Shown: positions 1 to 10,204 of the stretch, piece after piece
Numbering within the stretch: the first letter of the stretch is position 1
Layout: every line of letters begins with the position of its first letter
NCBI RefSeq assembly: GCF_001638985.1
Contig: NW_017265153.1
Coordinates: forward strand, 865,776 to 929,775
Length of the DNA stretch: 64,000 nt
Direction of reading: 5' to 3'
Origin: Phycomyces blakesleeanus NRRL 1555(-)
Lineage: Eukaryota; Mucoromycota; Mucoromycetes; Mucorales; Phycomycetaceae
Program-made: the position numbers and the translations under genes
Notes under the pieces: model-generated
Databases searched by the model: none
What the model was told of the DNA's origin: nothing
What the model saw: only the letters and a program-made list of their open reading frames with translations

Positions 1-487
1 GGCTCGAATATTTAATGCAGAGATCCAAATGTCATTCTTTGGGTGTCTGCGATTCACAGAGAACTACACAACCACTTTCCGTATGATATTAATCTTGTCC
101 GGTCACTTTTTGACCGGGCTGTGGAAAGTCCAAGGTAAGACAATTAGCCAAAAACGAACACAGCTAATATGCTTATCTGAGTAGTACTCGATCAAGCATT
201 GTCTTGTGGAAACTTTATATTCAACATGAAATTTCGAGAGACAATCACGAAAAGGCACGCACACTATTTTACCGCGCAGTGAGAGAGTGCCCTTGGTCAA
301 AGGGTAAGTTAAATAGGACCAAGGCCTCGAATGTTTAATTAATTCTATCTAAATAGATCTCTACTTGATGGGGCTGGATATTCTGGCCAAGGATGAATCT
401 GAAAAGGAATTGAATGAGGCAGTAAGCTTGATGATGGAGAAAGAGATTCGTATTCGTAAACAAATTGAAGATGAACTACTTGTATGA
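1..487 (+). CDS. NRDE2-like protein, 3' end only
   Basis: This is the last part of a gene that begins outside the window. The first 20 bases end in an acceptor AG. Exons 21-134, 197-303 and 357-487 join in frame into a 117-residue C-terminus ending at TGA 485-487. It contains the half-TPR-like helices 'KARTLFYRAVRECPWSK' and then 'LNEAVSLMMEKEIRIRKQ'. The order 'FYRA..ECPWSK...LYL...L.EL...M.EKEIR.R' is what I recall from the C-terminus of NRDE2, a nuclear RNA-surveillance factor that partners with MTR4 and acts in small-RNA silencing in animals and fission yeast. The introns are 61 and 53 nt with GTAAGA and GTAAGT donors. Other HAT-repeat RNA-processing proteins are the main alternative, since the diagnostic N-terminus is missing. 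Confidence 0.65.
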
Positions 488-1000
488 ATATTTGGATAAT
501 GGTGTATAAAATTATTATTATTTCTTAAAAAAAAATGCAACGCTTTATATATATATATATATATCTTTTACACTGGCTTCTATCGTCATCTAAACACATA
601 CACATACACAAAATCAAGGGGCATACTAAAAAGGAGAGATGTTTTGTCATTTATAGAGACCCTTTAAATTTCTTTCATACATGTATGCATTTCTACTCTT
701 TTCCAATCTTATCTAGTGTTAACCTCGGCACCGTTTATCATTTAAGCACTCACTAGATTAAACCCAACGATCAACTCCAATAGCGCACACGCTCTCCCTT
801 TTCTAGAAAACCGTCGTGCGTTTATTGCTTGATGGATCTTATATAGAATCAAGGAACACTGCGGTATCGAATTGTTCTGGCACATTATACACAGTAATAA
901 ACGCCCCTGTTCCCTTGACAACAATTTTTTTTCCATTTACCTATACAGCACTGTACCAAAATCTCGTTATAAAAACGCCAGCCGCCCATTTAAACCTCCT

Positions 1001-2044
1001 ATGCCTTCTTTCTTTCCAACCAGTTCCATACTACCTACAGTCGACCAAGAAGACAATGATAGTAACCATGAAGCAGAAAAACGTTGGCTCACTTGGTCAA
1101 ATGCCCTTTTGAAGACATGTCGATCTTCTATATCAGGGTCAATTGACGAGATCCAGCACTTTGATTTCAAACGCTACACGTACCCACTCAGTAAACGAGA
1201 GTACGATACATTATACAACATCAGTCGGCCTCCAAAGGCCACTAGAATCTATCGACGTTGTACAGTCTCTCCCAGTGCTACTGTTCCATCAAATAAGGCT
1301 CAGCAGACCTTAAAGTCTTCTTTTGGACTTACCCCGCAGATAAAAAATTACAAGGAGTTAAAATTATGTGATTCTGTTGGTAAACGAGCATCTCAACCTT
1401 TACAGTCCATCAATGAAACAAATTGCGAACTGGGAGCTCATCAAGAATATCGGCACTCCTTGGATATCACCCTTTCTTCTGGTCTTCTTCGTGCCTCTAC
1501 TGTATCCGATGCGGCTCATTCCCGGCAAGAGGCTCCTTCTGCTGTGCTTACTCCACCAGAGCCTATACAGCTCCCTACACTAATACCTATGCTGCGTCAT
1601 CACACAATATCAAGCATGTCATCTCTCTCTATATATAGCGCTGTTGAACAAAACGACCTCCAGTCTCGCCACATATCAGCCATATGGGTAGACTCATTTG
1701 GAAAATTCCACAAAAATCACTTTCAAGTAGGACAAAATGAAACTAAAACACAAGAGCCGGAATCTGTGCGAATGCCATTTGGTCTATGTATATTGCCTTG
1801 TTCGACCGACAGCCTATTATTTCTATTTGGATTTATTTTCTTTCCACTCTGGTGGATTGGAGCTTGGCGATACTTCAAGTACCCTTCTCGTGAGATAAAT
1901 CCAAGCGAAACCAAATCTATATTACCTTTATCATCTCGAGGAATTAGACAGTTGAACTGTTGGATGAGTGTGTCAAGCATACTCATCACTGCTATATTGG
2001 TAGGGTTGCTGGTCTGGCTTAGCAAAGATGAAGATTGGCTGTAA
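1001..2044 (+). CDS. Ser-rich protein with two C-terminal membrane segments
   Basis: This is an intronless 347-residue protein. The open frame extends upstream to 872, but only through a TTG codon, so the first ATG at 1001 (MPSFFPT) is taken as the start. Residues 1-260 are polar, rich in Ser, Thr and Pro and probably disordered. The C-terminal 90 residues hold two hydrophobic helices, 'LLFLFGFIFFPLWWIGAWRY' and 'SSILITAILVGLLVWL', separated by a basic loop. I know the FGFIFFPLWWIGA-type segment from uncharacterised fungal membrane proteins, but I cannot give it a function. Topology and compartment are unknown. Codon use matches the neighbouring genes and the frame ends cleanly before an AT-rich stretch. 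Confidence 0.7.
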   Translation: MPSFFPTSSILPTVDQEDNDSNHEAEKRWLTWSNALLKTCRSSISGSIDEIQHFDFKRYTYPLSKREYDTLYNISRPPKATRIYRRCTVSPSATVPSNKAQQTLKSSFGLTPQIKNYKELKLCDSVGKRASQPLQSINETNCELGAHQEYRHSLDITLSSGLLRASTVSDAAHSRQEAPSAVLTPPEPIQLPTLIPMLRHHTISSMSSLSIYSAVEQNDLQSRHISAIWVDSFGKFHKNHFQVGQNETKTQEPESVRMPFGLCILPCSTDSLLFLFGFIFFPLWWIGAWRYFKYPSREINPSETKSILPLSSRGIRQLNCWMSVSSILITAILVGLLVWLSKDEDWL

Positions 2045-3597
2045 CATATAATGGATACATTTGATTGTTGCTATTATTCTATTGTTGATATCTATTTATT
2101 TTCTATAGCGCTTTTCATATTCAAAATTGTTTTTTCTTCTTTAAAGAAAGGGAAAAAAAAGTACATTAAGACCTAGAAAAAATTAATTTGTACCAAGTAA
2201 AAATATATTGTGGCATTGAAAAGAAGACAAAGTCAAAGTAAAATAAAGAAAAATTATTCGTATAAAAAAATGCAATAAACTCATAGTATTCTTATGTAAA
2301 GGTTTCACATTTAGGACCACACAAGATACAATAATTTTTTTGGATAATAATTACTACAATTTAATGAAACTATTATTGAGGGAAAAGTATTATTGAGTAT
2401 TGCATAGTTTCTTTATAATAAAGTAGTTCTAACGATGCTTTTATAGAGATAAATATGAATACGGTTGTTTTTGACAGTAGTATTATCTAATATTTTGATC
2501 GGTACACAATAGCGGTCTAATTGACACCGAAAGAGTATGTACTCTGATATATAAGCTTAATGTTGACTTGATACAAGAGCAAATATTTGTCTTTCGTGAT
2601 ATATTCTCATTATAAGCTTTATTCTTTAAAATAAATCTACTTCTTGAACATATTAAATACAATTATCATGGCTGAAGTGGTTCCATGTGTCACTAATTAA
2701 CAACGAAATACACTTTTAGCTGCCTAGAAACAATTTCAAATTATCGTACATTGTTTCCCTTCTTATGATATATATTTATTTTCTATATATATTTGATACT
2801 TTAATTGTTACTCTGTAAGATAATTTGAAATTCGCCAGACCATATGATAATACTCTTCTAGCACGTTTAATCAAGGTGGTTTTCTTTTGACTGGACAAAC
2901 CTTCCAATGATGGCTACATTCCTAATATGGCTGGTTGTGAAAGAAAAAGTAAAAGTAAATTATTCGACCATGTTATTGATAGTCAATAGTGTTCTATGGC
3001 TTATAGCATTTTTCTGGTACAAATAATTTCTTCGTATCGAATATGATTATAATATTAAGAAATGTAAAAAGAAAGCTTATTTTATATTTATTTTCCCGTG
3101 ATTAAAGCTATTCTTTTTTTTTGGTGCGAGTATGTGCAAAAATAAAAGCTTATATGACAAGATCAGTTACTATTTCATTTTCTTTCTTTAATCTTCTTCT
3201 TTGTATGGTAGCTTCTTTATATTAATAATCTTGCTTCTCATGTCATTCCACGGTTTGTTTCCCACGGTATTTAGATTGTATTTTTTTTTAAAAGAAAAAG
3301 TGGATGTAAAGCTTGATCCGTTGATAAGATAATAAAATCACATCTTTTCAGCATATTACTAAATATACTAAGTATTATCTCAAATATTACTTTAGGACAT
3401 CTAAGAAACATTATGTGTAGATAGATATTAATGTAGATAGAGAGAAGAGCATATAGTTCTAGGGTTTAAATGCCCATAATACTCCTTTTACTTAAATAAA
3501 GTATAAACAGGTTTGTCAATGAGATAGGAGATTGTGTAACTTGTTGAACAAAGCTGACTGCATTCTATTTACTCGGTCTATAAATTATCTATTGTAT
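2045..3597. other. AT-rich intergenic stretch
   Basis: About 1.5 kb of AT-rich DNA with poly-A/T runs and no supported gene. It is convergent space between a plus-strand and a minus-strand gene, so it should contain both 3' UTRs. No repeat pair or structured element was found. Confidence 0.6.
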
Positions 3598-5009
3598 CTA
3601 ATCAAAAGTAGCGGGATGTCTTTGTTCAAATTCAATTCGTCTCAAGGCTCTATCGGATTCCTGAACACATTCATCGAGCTTGAATTTTCTTCCGTGAAGA
3701 CCAGCATGTTTGTAGAACTGGGAAGCTTTGGCTTTGTCGCCAGTTTGCTATTATTATTATTATTATTTTACAGTAAAATTAATATCTTGATGTGGATAAT
3801 ATATCAATTTCCTACTGGCAGTAAAAAAAATTACCTCAAATAGCATGCCCATGTTGTAAAGAAGAGTCCCACATGTTGCATCACATTCTTCTCCATCATC
3901 ATTGAGTTTACGCGTATTTGGGTTCTGAGCGTGGTCGAGACCCTTTTGACCCCATTGCTTGGCTTCCTCAAATCGTCCCATTGCAGCATATGCTTCCGCG
4001 AGGTTGTTCATCAAGACCGAAGTGTGACATGTCTTGAGTCCAGCCATATTCAATGCCTGTAAATAAAGCTGTATAGCAAACCTACAATAATTACATTAGC
4101 CCAAGACTTGTGGCAACAATATCATCAAGCGCCATGTTTTCTTTCTTACACGTAGTTTCCATGAGTGGCATAGAAAGTTCCCAAAGCTTCCAGCGCTCCA
4201 CCAAGCTCGGCCTTAGTTAACCATGCTGGCATGTGATCCTTGTCAAAGATAACCTCTTCGGTATCATTGTATTCTGATTTGGGACGTGATGATATTCTCA
4301 AGAGATGTTCTACCGACCAGGTGTACCACTTTTCAGCTTCGTCATCCAAGCGACACTTTGCTGCAATGTCGCCAAGCTTCTGAGCAATTCCAACGATTTT
4401 TTTTTGTGTTTGGGTAGGAAGTGAAGACAAATCGACATTAAATACATCACTGTCAGGTCTTTTATCTTTGACAGATTCTCTATCATTCTCAAATCCAACT
4501 AGATGACGAAGTGCCAGAGTGAGGGTCTGTCTTGCTTCAGGGAGTCGCCCGAGTGTTTCAAGAAGAACTCCCAGCTGTATCATAATACCCGTCAATGGGG
4601 CACCATCTCTTTCCATTTCAGGTGACTCGATACCCAGTTCGAGAGCCTGACGAAAGTATTGAAGGGCGAGCTTTGTGTCCCGGTCATCTTGGGAGAAATA
4701 AAGTGCCTTTCGCAAGGCCTGGCGGATAGGAGGAGGATATTTTTGGATATCAGATGTAAAGTACTCGTAGAGCCCTACACCAAGGCAGGCAAATCCGATA
4801 CCAATAAGAAGAAGAGGTATGCGAGGAATGTTAATCGTGCGTTCTCCATTCGTCGATGACGGTGGACGCGCAGTAGCAAATGTTTGCTTTTGGAAATTCA
4901 CAAAATGGGTTGATTGAATAGGCAACCTTGAGCCAGCCCTTACTTGGGCACGGCTTATGATTGATTGTTTGGGGATCAATGAGATTGAGCGAAGTAATCG
5001 AGTAGCCAT
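3598..5009 (-). CDS. Mgr3-like mitochondrial inner-membrane TPR protein
   Basis: Three exons on the minus strand (5009-4150, 4081-3835, 3747-3598) encode 418 residues. The N-terminus is rich in Arg/Ser without acidic residues (MATRLLRSISLIPKQS), as in a mitochondrial presequence. A single membrane helix follows near residues 65-85 (PLLLIGIGFACLGVGLYEYF). The rest is helical with TPR-type repeats, for example 'ALQYFRQALELG', 'LGRLPEARQTLTLAL', 'FAIQLYLQALNMAG' and 'NLAEAYAAMGRFEEAKQWG'. Presequence, one membrane helix and a soluble TPR domain match yeast Mgr3, which with Mgr1 presents substrates to the i-AAA protease Yme1. The fungal TPR family is certain; the specific Mgr3 role is inferred. 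Introns are 68 and 87 nt. Confidence 0.7.
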
Positions 5010-5169
5010 GATTTAAATGAGGTCAATAAAGCTTTTAGGCTTGTCAGAATTGTTATTTCTGTAGTTGATGTTTTCAGAGACCGATCACCCTAGCATGGCC
5101 AGAATGTTAGGTTATGGAACTCTGATCTGGGTGTTGGGTTGTTTATACATTGGAGATATTACTTTTTGT

Positions 5170-6837
5170 TTACACTGAATTATGGGATAAAAGACTATTT
5201 AATCGATCCAGCAGTAGCTGGTTAGGTTCTACTTTTGTGGGTGTGCTCCTTCTCAGCCTTGCTCTTTGTTTTGCCAGGGTAGCGATGGAAACTGATCGCA
5301 GATCTTGCACAGGAAGGGGAACGGCAGCCTCGTCAGTGAGCTGTACGAATGTCTCAAGTGCCAGGGTGGTTTTTCCCAGGTCTAGAAGGGCAGATACGAG
5401 GGTATACATTGTGTCAGAGTTTGGTGGGATTTTTTGTTGTCTCATGGTAGCATAGAGACGCTGAATAATATCAAGCGATTGTGCATTAGGTGGCAGTGAT
5501 AATGGAGGTAGGGATTTAGTATATTGTTCAATATTGGATGTATCCGGCAGAATATCATCTTGATAGCTGTATCCGTCTTCGTATTTGTGGTCGTAACTAG
5601 GTTGAAAAAGGTCAGGATCGGGATACTGGTTTTCAGTAACTGATCGCATAAAGTAAGCAAAAAAGGCGTTGTAAACAGCAGCGATGGGTTTTATCTTATA
5701 GGTTGACATTTGGTCAAAACATGTCAATGCGTCATCAATATCTCCCTTCCAAAGTAACAGTTCAATATATATCCGGAAACTCTGGACATCTGCAGGTGGA
5801 GCTTCCTTATGTTGATGTTGTGGATCCCGTAAAGCGGAAAACATGTCCTGAAACATGAGTATTGCTTTTTCTGTCGCTCCATTGCAGGCGTAACTAGACA
5901 TAAGTGCGTTCCAAGTTATGGTATTTTTAATAAGGTGATCAAGGTTATTATCCTTCAGGTCGGTCATCATACGCTCAATGCCATTCAGGTCACCCAGTTT
6001 CCCCATACTGTACATAAGAGTAGAGTAAGTATAAGCGTCAGGTTTGATTTTACGTGCAATCATATCATGGTAAAGGCGTTGTGCTGTTCTAATATCTGAC
6101 AGCTGGGAAGCAATGTGAATGAGTGTGTTAAAGGTCACAAGTGAAGGCTTGATTCCGCAATGACCTCCAGGTTCAGTAGAAGAGGACTGCATTTCCTCGA
6201 AAAGCGCCAGCGCCTCTGTTAGATGGTGAGGGCGATTAGATGGTACAGAACGTCCACCTGCCCAGTCCATCAGTGAATTGTATTCTGATAATCTTAAATT
6301 CATCCCACGCAACTTCATGTCGTCGATCAATGCAAGCAATCGGAAGAGATTCTTCTGGGTGGCGCGTGCGCGGATAGTAGAAAGAAACATTTGTCTATAT
6401 TGGCGCCGTGAAACGTGTTGAGTGTATTGATTGCTATAAATATATGTATAGACTGGCCAAATATAATCTATATCCTGCGTTGCTAGTACTTTATAGAATT
6501 CGGCAAACACAGCTGGTTTGTTCCTCGCGTTTATTGACAGGTTTGGTTGGTCATTCCGCACCTGCTCTATCTCATCCTTTAGGTACGACACAAGGGTTGG
6601 TAATTGGCGATCGCTATTATCTACTATATCTTCGAATGAAGACGAATATGCTAAGGCTGGTACATAATGTCGTGTCTGGGAATGTAATTTGGTTTGATTA
6701 TTCAAGCGCATTCCATCTATCGATACACTTTGTCTTGTTCGCAGGGGCTGGCGAAAAGCGCTATCTTCGACCGTCCTGCAGAATATACATTTGGCCTGGA
6801 TAGACATTGCATTGACTCTTGACCAAAGTCGTTGCAT
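5170..6837 (-). CDS. Pentatricopeptide repeat (PPR) protein, probably mitochondrial
   Basis: A single exon encodes 555 residues. The first 50 residues are Arg- and Ser-rich, compatible with mitochondrial import. From about residue 190 there are consecutive 35-residue PPR motifs, recognisable by 'VTFNTLIHIASQLSDIRTAQ', 'DAYTYSTLMYSMGKLGDLNG', 'ITWNALMSSYACNGATEKAI' and 'VYNAFFAYFM', each followed by a helix and a 'KIKP'-type turn. PPR proteins bind organellar RNA for stability, processing or translation; the target here cannot be read from sequence. The gene lies 160 bp upstream of the Mgr3-like gene on the same strand, so two mitochondrial genes sit in tandem. The start ATG at 6837 is the first in the open frame. 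Confidence 0.88.
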   Translation of the reverse strand: MQRLWSRVNAMSIQAKCIFCRTVEDSAFRQPLRTRQSVSIDGMRLNNQTKLHSQTRHYVPALAYSSSFEDIVDNSDRQLPTLVSYLKDEIEQVRNDQPNLSINARNKPAVFAEFYKVLATQDIDYIWPVYTYIYSNQYTQHVSRRQYRQMFLSTIRARATQKNLFRLLALIDDMKLRGMNLRLSEYNSLMDWAGGRSVPSNRPHHLTEALALFEEMQSSSTEPGGHCGIKPSLVTFNTLIHIASQLSDIRTAQRLYHDMIARKIKPDAYTYSTLMYSMGKLGDLNGIERMMTDLKDNNLDHLIKNTITWNALMSSYACNGATEKAILMFQDMFSALRDPQHQHKEAPPADVQSFRIYIELLLWKGDIDDALTCFDQMSTYKIKPIAAVYNAFFAYFMRSVTENQYPDPDLFQPSYDHKYEDGYSYQDDILPDTSNIEQYTKSLPPLSLPPNAQSLDIIQRLYATMRQQKIPPNSDTMYTLVSALLDLGKTTLALETFVQLTDEAAVPLPVQDLRSVSIATLAKQRARLRRSTPTKVEPNQLLLDRLNSLLSHNSV

Positions 6838-6988
6838 AGTGCGTAGGTTGGAGGCTGTTGAAGACAGAAGGGACTTGGAATGAGTCTTGGGATATGTCTT
6901 GGATTGTAAATAATTGTGTGGCTTTTCAAGATCCTCGTTATAATCCCTCTTTTAAAACTCCCTTTACCCCTCCCTTCAATTACAATAC

Positions 6989-7774
6989 AGTGTTTCTCGA
7001 AATTATTCGTGCACTTGCTGAAGAAAAAATTGTGCACTAAATAAAATAAAATTCGTGCATTAATGCAATAAAAATTCGTGCAAAGTTAAAATTATCTTTG
7101 CCTTTCTTTTCATTAGAAATACAAACAAATTCCTAACTTTTATTATTACAACGGTGATAGGATGTTAACGGATGAAATGATATAGAAGCTTGCTAGTCAG
7201 TTTAATGATCTAGACATATCAAAATCTAATCTCCACAAATTTGTTACCGCCAAATGCAACATGTCACTCAAAAGAGTGCAATAGTGAAGCGAAGATAGAA
7301 GTTAGATTTCAGTGGGTTACTGAGATTTTAAAAGCTGATATAGACTATTTGGCTAACTGCGCTTTTATTGATGGGTCGGGTTTTAACATCAATATAAAGC
7401 GTAGTATGGCATGGACAACGGTAAGAAAGACACCGGTAGTAGAAACTCTCAAAACAAAAGCAAAATCGCATACCATCATAGGTGCCATATCACATTTAGG
7501 TGTGGTAAACATACAGTCGGAGACCCCTAAGGTCGTTGCTCCATCAAAAAGAAGAGCCTGGTGGAGCTCCTAAAAAAACCAGAGAGAATCGCTCTAGCAA
7601 GAGGAGACATTGTCTTAGGAAATCAGAGACGCTTGCAACAGAGTGCTTCATAGTGACCTACAAGGTTTTTGCAGATATTCCATAGCTAGGTTTGAAGATT
7701 GCTTAAACAGAAAACCATTATAACAAACACCAATGCACGATTTTTTATTGCACGAATAATTTCGAGAAACACTG
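6989..7774. mobile_element. Internally deleted Tc1/mariner element with intact ends and TA duplication
   Basis: The element starts CAGTGTTTCTCG and ends CGAGAAACACTG, and it is flanked on both sides by TA (6987-6988 and 7775-7776). The terminal inverted repeats match perfectly over 26 bp (6989-7014 against 7749-7774). Inside both ends, short subterminal repeats of the form (T)TCGTGCA recur near 7005, 7050 and 7073 and on the opposite strand near 7734 and 7750. CAGTG ends and TA duplications are the hallmark of the Tc1/mariner superfamily. At 786 bp it is about half the length needed for a full transposase gene, and it holds only a broken transposase fragment, so it is non-autonomous. Confidence 0.9.
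7241..7573 (+). pseudogene. Transposase fragment (DDE, Tc1/mariner type)
   Basis: This remnant lies inside the 6989-7774 element. The open stretch contains 'RFQWVTEILKADIDYLANCAFIDGSGFNINIKRSMAW', quoted here only to show the first catalytic region: 'FIDGSGF' holds the first Asp and 'IKRSMAW' follows it as in fungal Tc1-like transposases. Upstream, another frame encodes 'SKSNLHKFVTAKCNMSLKR', a helix-turn-helix-like segment, so at least one frameshift separates the two. The second Asp and the final Asp/Glu with the PIEN motif are absent because the sequence passes directly to the right terminal repeat. It cannot encode an active enzyme. Confidence 0.75.
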
Positions 7775-7776
7775 TA

Positions 7777-8816
7777 ACTGTGCACATATGAGAATTAGTA
7801 GACACTAGCTTACTTTATTTAAAAGTATAAAAAGTGATTGTAAAAAGATTGTCTGGAAAAATAATGATTGTAATGAATTGATAAAAGAATATGCTTAAAC
7901 AGAATTTACCACTTTAATCACCACAAGGGCTCTCATCGAGTGTCTAGTCGGTAATTTTTATTATGCCATTTGTCTCCTTTCTTTCCCCAGCCAAAAAACA
8001 TCATAAGAAACAGCCTTTTCTCCTTCAAAGTGTTTCGTTGAGAGTAACCTTGATACAAATCCACTGCTGGCTGTACCGAAAATGTGCCCAGGGATTCTTG
8101 GTTCGGGATTTTTGAATGATCTTAACTTACAAATGTTTAAATAAATCTATATACACTGATGCGTCTGTTTTGCTTCAATTTTTTTTGTATATACTCGATC
8201 CCCTACTCCACATCACCTGATACAATAACAGTCTAAATAGAAGTCAGTTACATGTCAAACATCCGCCGTTTAACTTACATCACAAACGACTTTCCAAATG
8301 TTGACTAATGTAAGGGGCACAGTTTCAAGCTTTAGCTTTAATTCTGAATTAAATAGCGTCAACAAATTAGAGCAATCGTCTTTGCCGAAGAGTATTCGTT
8401 GAGAATGAGTTGAATCGTCTGTAAAGTTTAAAATAGATTATAACCCATTTCTAACAAATAAGAACAGGATTAGTTAATTTACGCAACTTTTTTTAATTCA
8501 TACTTACGATACAATCTTCCTTTCTCTAGGCGTCGATTTATTCATTGTTTTTTTCTGTAAAATAATTCAAGGGCCTTTCTCTTAATTATTGTGCCAAGTG
8601 ATAAGCTACTGTTTGATACAAAGATTCCGTCATGCTCTACTTTTTCCATCTCTGTTCCTTAATTAACTCTTTTTTGTTTTCTGTTTCGTGTTTCTACGAC
8701 TTGATCGTTTGAGTGCTTATTTGATGTATTACTATTTATCAGCTGGGTCGCCTTCTTTATGCCTCCCGACTTTAACTCATTCTCTGCTAATGGTTTTTCA
8801 TAACGCTACTTCTAGG
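7777..8816. other. Intergenic, no gene seen
   Basis: About 1 kb of AT-rich sequence between two mobile elements. Only short unsupported frames occur. No RNA gene or further repeat was recognised. Confidence 0.5.
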
Positions 8817-9210
8817 GAGACGACATTTTTATTCTACCAGACCACAATTTATGACCTTTCTGCCGGTATGGAATAACTCTATCTGGCTCCTAAGGATCCA
8901 TTATTATATTAATAGTTAATACCAGTCAGGATACCAAAAATTCATAGAGATTTTTTGTGCTTTGTAAAAAAGAGTGAATGGGGATTACTTACCAGTTGGT
9001 ACTGTCAGACTCTGGGAATATAAGTAGGTGAAAGAAAGAGAAAGATATGATGCGTAAGGATAATAAATATTAAAATATCCAACAAGATTGCATCACAGTG
9101 TAATGACAACAACTCTTTATTATCTTCTGCATAACTGGCTATTGGTATAGTGTATTTGGGACTAATTATTATAGTCCGGTCAGATAGAAATGTCGTACCC
9201 CACCAGGAAA
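8817..9210. repeat. Dispersed inverted-repeat element, copy 1 (lacks a clear left end)
   Basis: The block 8817-9170 is collinear with 38809-39120. Shared landmarks are 'AGACGACATTTT', 'ACCAGACCACAA', 'TGGGGATTACTTACCAGTTG', 'AAGGATAATAAATA' and 'GGCTATTG(G/A)T(A/G)TAGTGTATTTG'. The right end carries AAATGTCGT-NNN-CCACCAGGAAA (9188-9210). That is the inverted complement of the left end of copy 2, TTTCCTGGTGG-NNN-ACGACATTT. No coding capacity is evident. It is probably a miniature inverted-repeat element; its superfamily is not clear. Confidence 0.75.
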
Positions 9211-9679
9211 CCTCGCCCTTGTAAGATTGCTATTAAACGATTGAGGCTAATAGACTAGAAACTAGGATTGGTGCAGAGAGCAAGAGTTTCAGGGTGGATA
9301 AACTGTATCTCTTGCTTTGCTGAGTCCATTGACACTGGCAAATGTATTGACAAAAAGACTTTTATTTAAGACAAAAAATATATCACAAAAGTGATTTAGA
9401 TTTATTTATAGCAATACACAGTATGCTAAATTGATGGTTATAAAGGGGGGAAAATGGGTATAATATTACAGCTGTAGAATACCACTGGTATTCTTCTTTT
9501 TTTAAAAAAAGACAAATAAATAAAGCCATTAAATAAATAAATACATTCTAAAGAAGATGCTAGAATTCAAACTAGTCAAATATATATATATATATATAAA
9601 GAGCATTTTCACAAGCATCAAGTGGGTTGATTTGTGCATGTCTTTCTTTCACTTTTTTTTTCGGATTTTGACTGTTTGG
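9211..9679. other. Intergenic, downstream of the minus-strand Ser-rich gene
   Basis: AT-rich, with A/T-run microsatellites near 9582-9598. It probably contains the 3' UTR of the minus-strand gene ending at 9680. Nothing else was recognised. Confidence 0.4.
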
Positions 9680-10075
9680 TTAGTGTGAACACACAGTGGG
9701 TGTCAAGCTGATCCGAAGAGTCACTGAGGGATGATCGAATATAAGGGACTCCAACTCTAGTGATTTCTGTGATAAAGGACGCGACGAGACTTGATCCTCG
9801 GAGATTCCAGACTGACAGGTTATGAAAGAGGTTACTGTTGATGTAGAAGACACATAAGAAGTACAACAGCTGGTGTGTGTATCGGACTTGGGAGTGAAAT
9901 AAGGCACCGAAGACAAGTTGGATCGAAGACGGTCTTTAGACTTGATGAAGAACTTGCGTAAAGATGCCATAGATTTGGAAGACATTTTGCTATTCTTGGT
10001 TGATTTATTAAGTTCAGAATGCTTGCATTGAGTGCATTTTGGCTGAGTGTGGGATTGCATAGAAAAGAGATGCAT
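9680..10075 (-). CDS. Small Ser/Thr-rich basic protein, unknown
   Basis: This is a 131-residue open frame beginning at ATG 10075. The composition is Ser, Thr and Lys-rich, with a cluster of four Cys or His near the N-terminus (residues 8-20, 'HTQPKCTQCKHSE') and a basic segment 'SLRKFFIKSKDRLRSN'. No family was recognised. Support for a real gene comes from the TATA box 120 bp upstream (10197-10204), a pyrimidine-rich leader and good codon contrast with the flanks. A competing shorter frame (9618-9866) overlaps in another phase and has no such context. An alternative is a longer spliced transcript, but I see no clear intron. Confidence 0.5.
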   Translation of the reverse strand: MHLFSMQSHTQPKCTQCKHSELNKSTKNSKMSSKSMASLRKFFIKSKDRLRSNLSSVPYFTPKSDTHTSCCTSYVSSTSTVTSFITCQSGISEDQVSSRPLSQKSLELESLIFDHPSVTLRISLTPTVCSH

Positions 10076-10196
10076 GGTATGATTATTGTTTTTTTTTTGA
10101 AGAAAAGAAAATAGAGAGGCAGAGGAAAGAGAGGCTTATGGATTTTACTGTTGTTGATTTTAGAAAGAAAGAAAAAAGTTGTGAGAAATTCAAGCC

Positions 10197-10204
10197 TTTT
10201 TATA
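10197..10204 (-). promoter_or_regulatory. TATA box of the small Ser-rich gene
   Basis: TATAAAAA read on the minus strand, about 120 bp upstream of ATG 10075 and followed by an A/C- and CT-biased leader. Position and sequence fit a fungal core promoter. Confidence 0.5.

Noticed and set aside
872..1000. Upstream extension of the two-pass membrane protein
   Set aside because: The open frame begins at a TTG codon, and no ATG lies between 872 and 1001.
3532..3843. 103-residue plus-strand frame
   Set aside because: It is the antisense of the last exon and intron of the Mgr3-like gene.
9618..9866. 82-residue minus frame overlapping the Ser-rich gene
   Set aside because: It runs in another phase and lacks the TATA context of the chosen frame.
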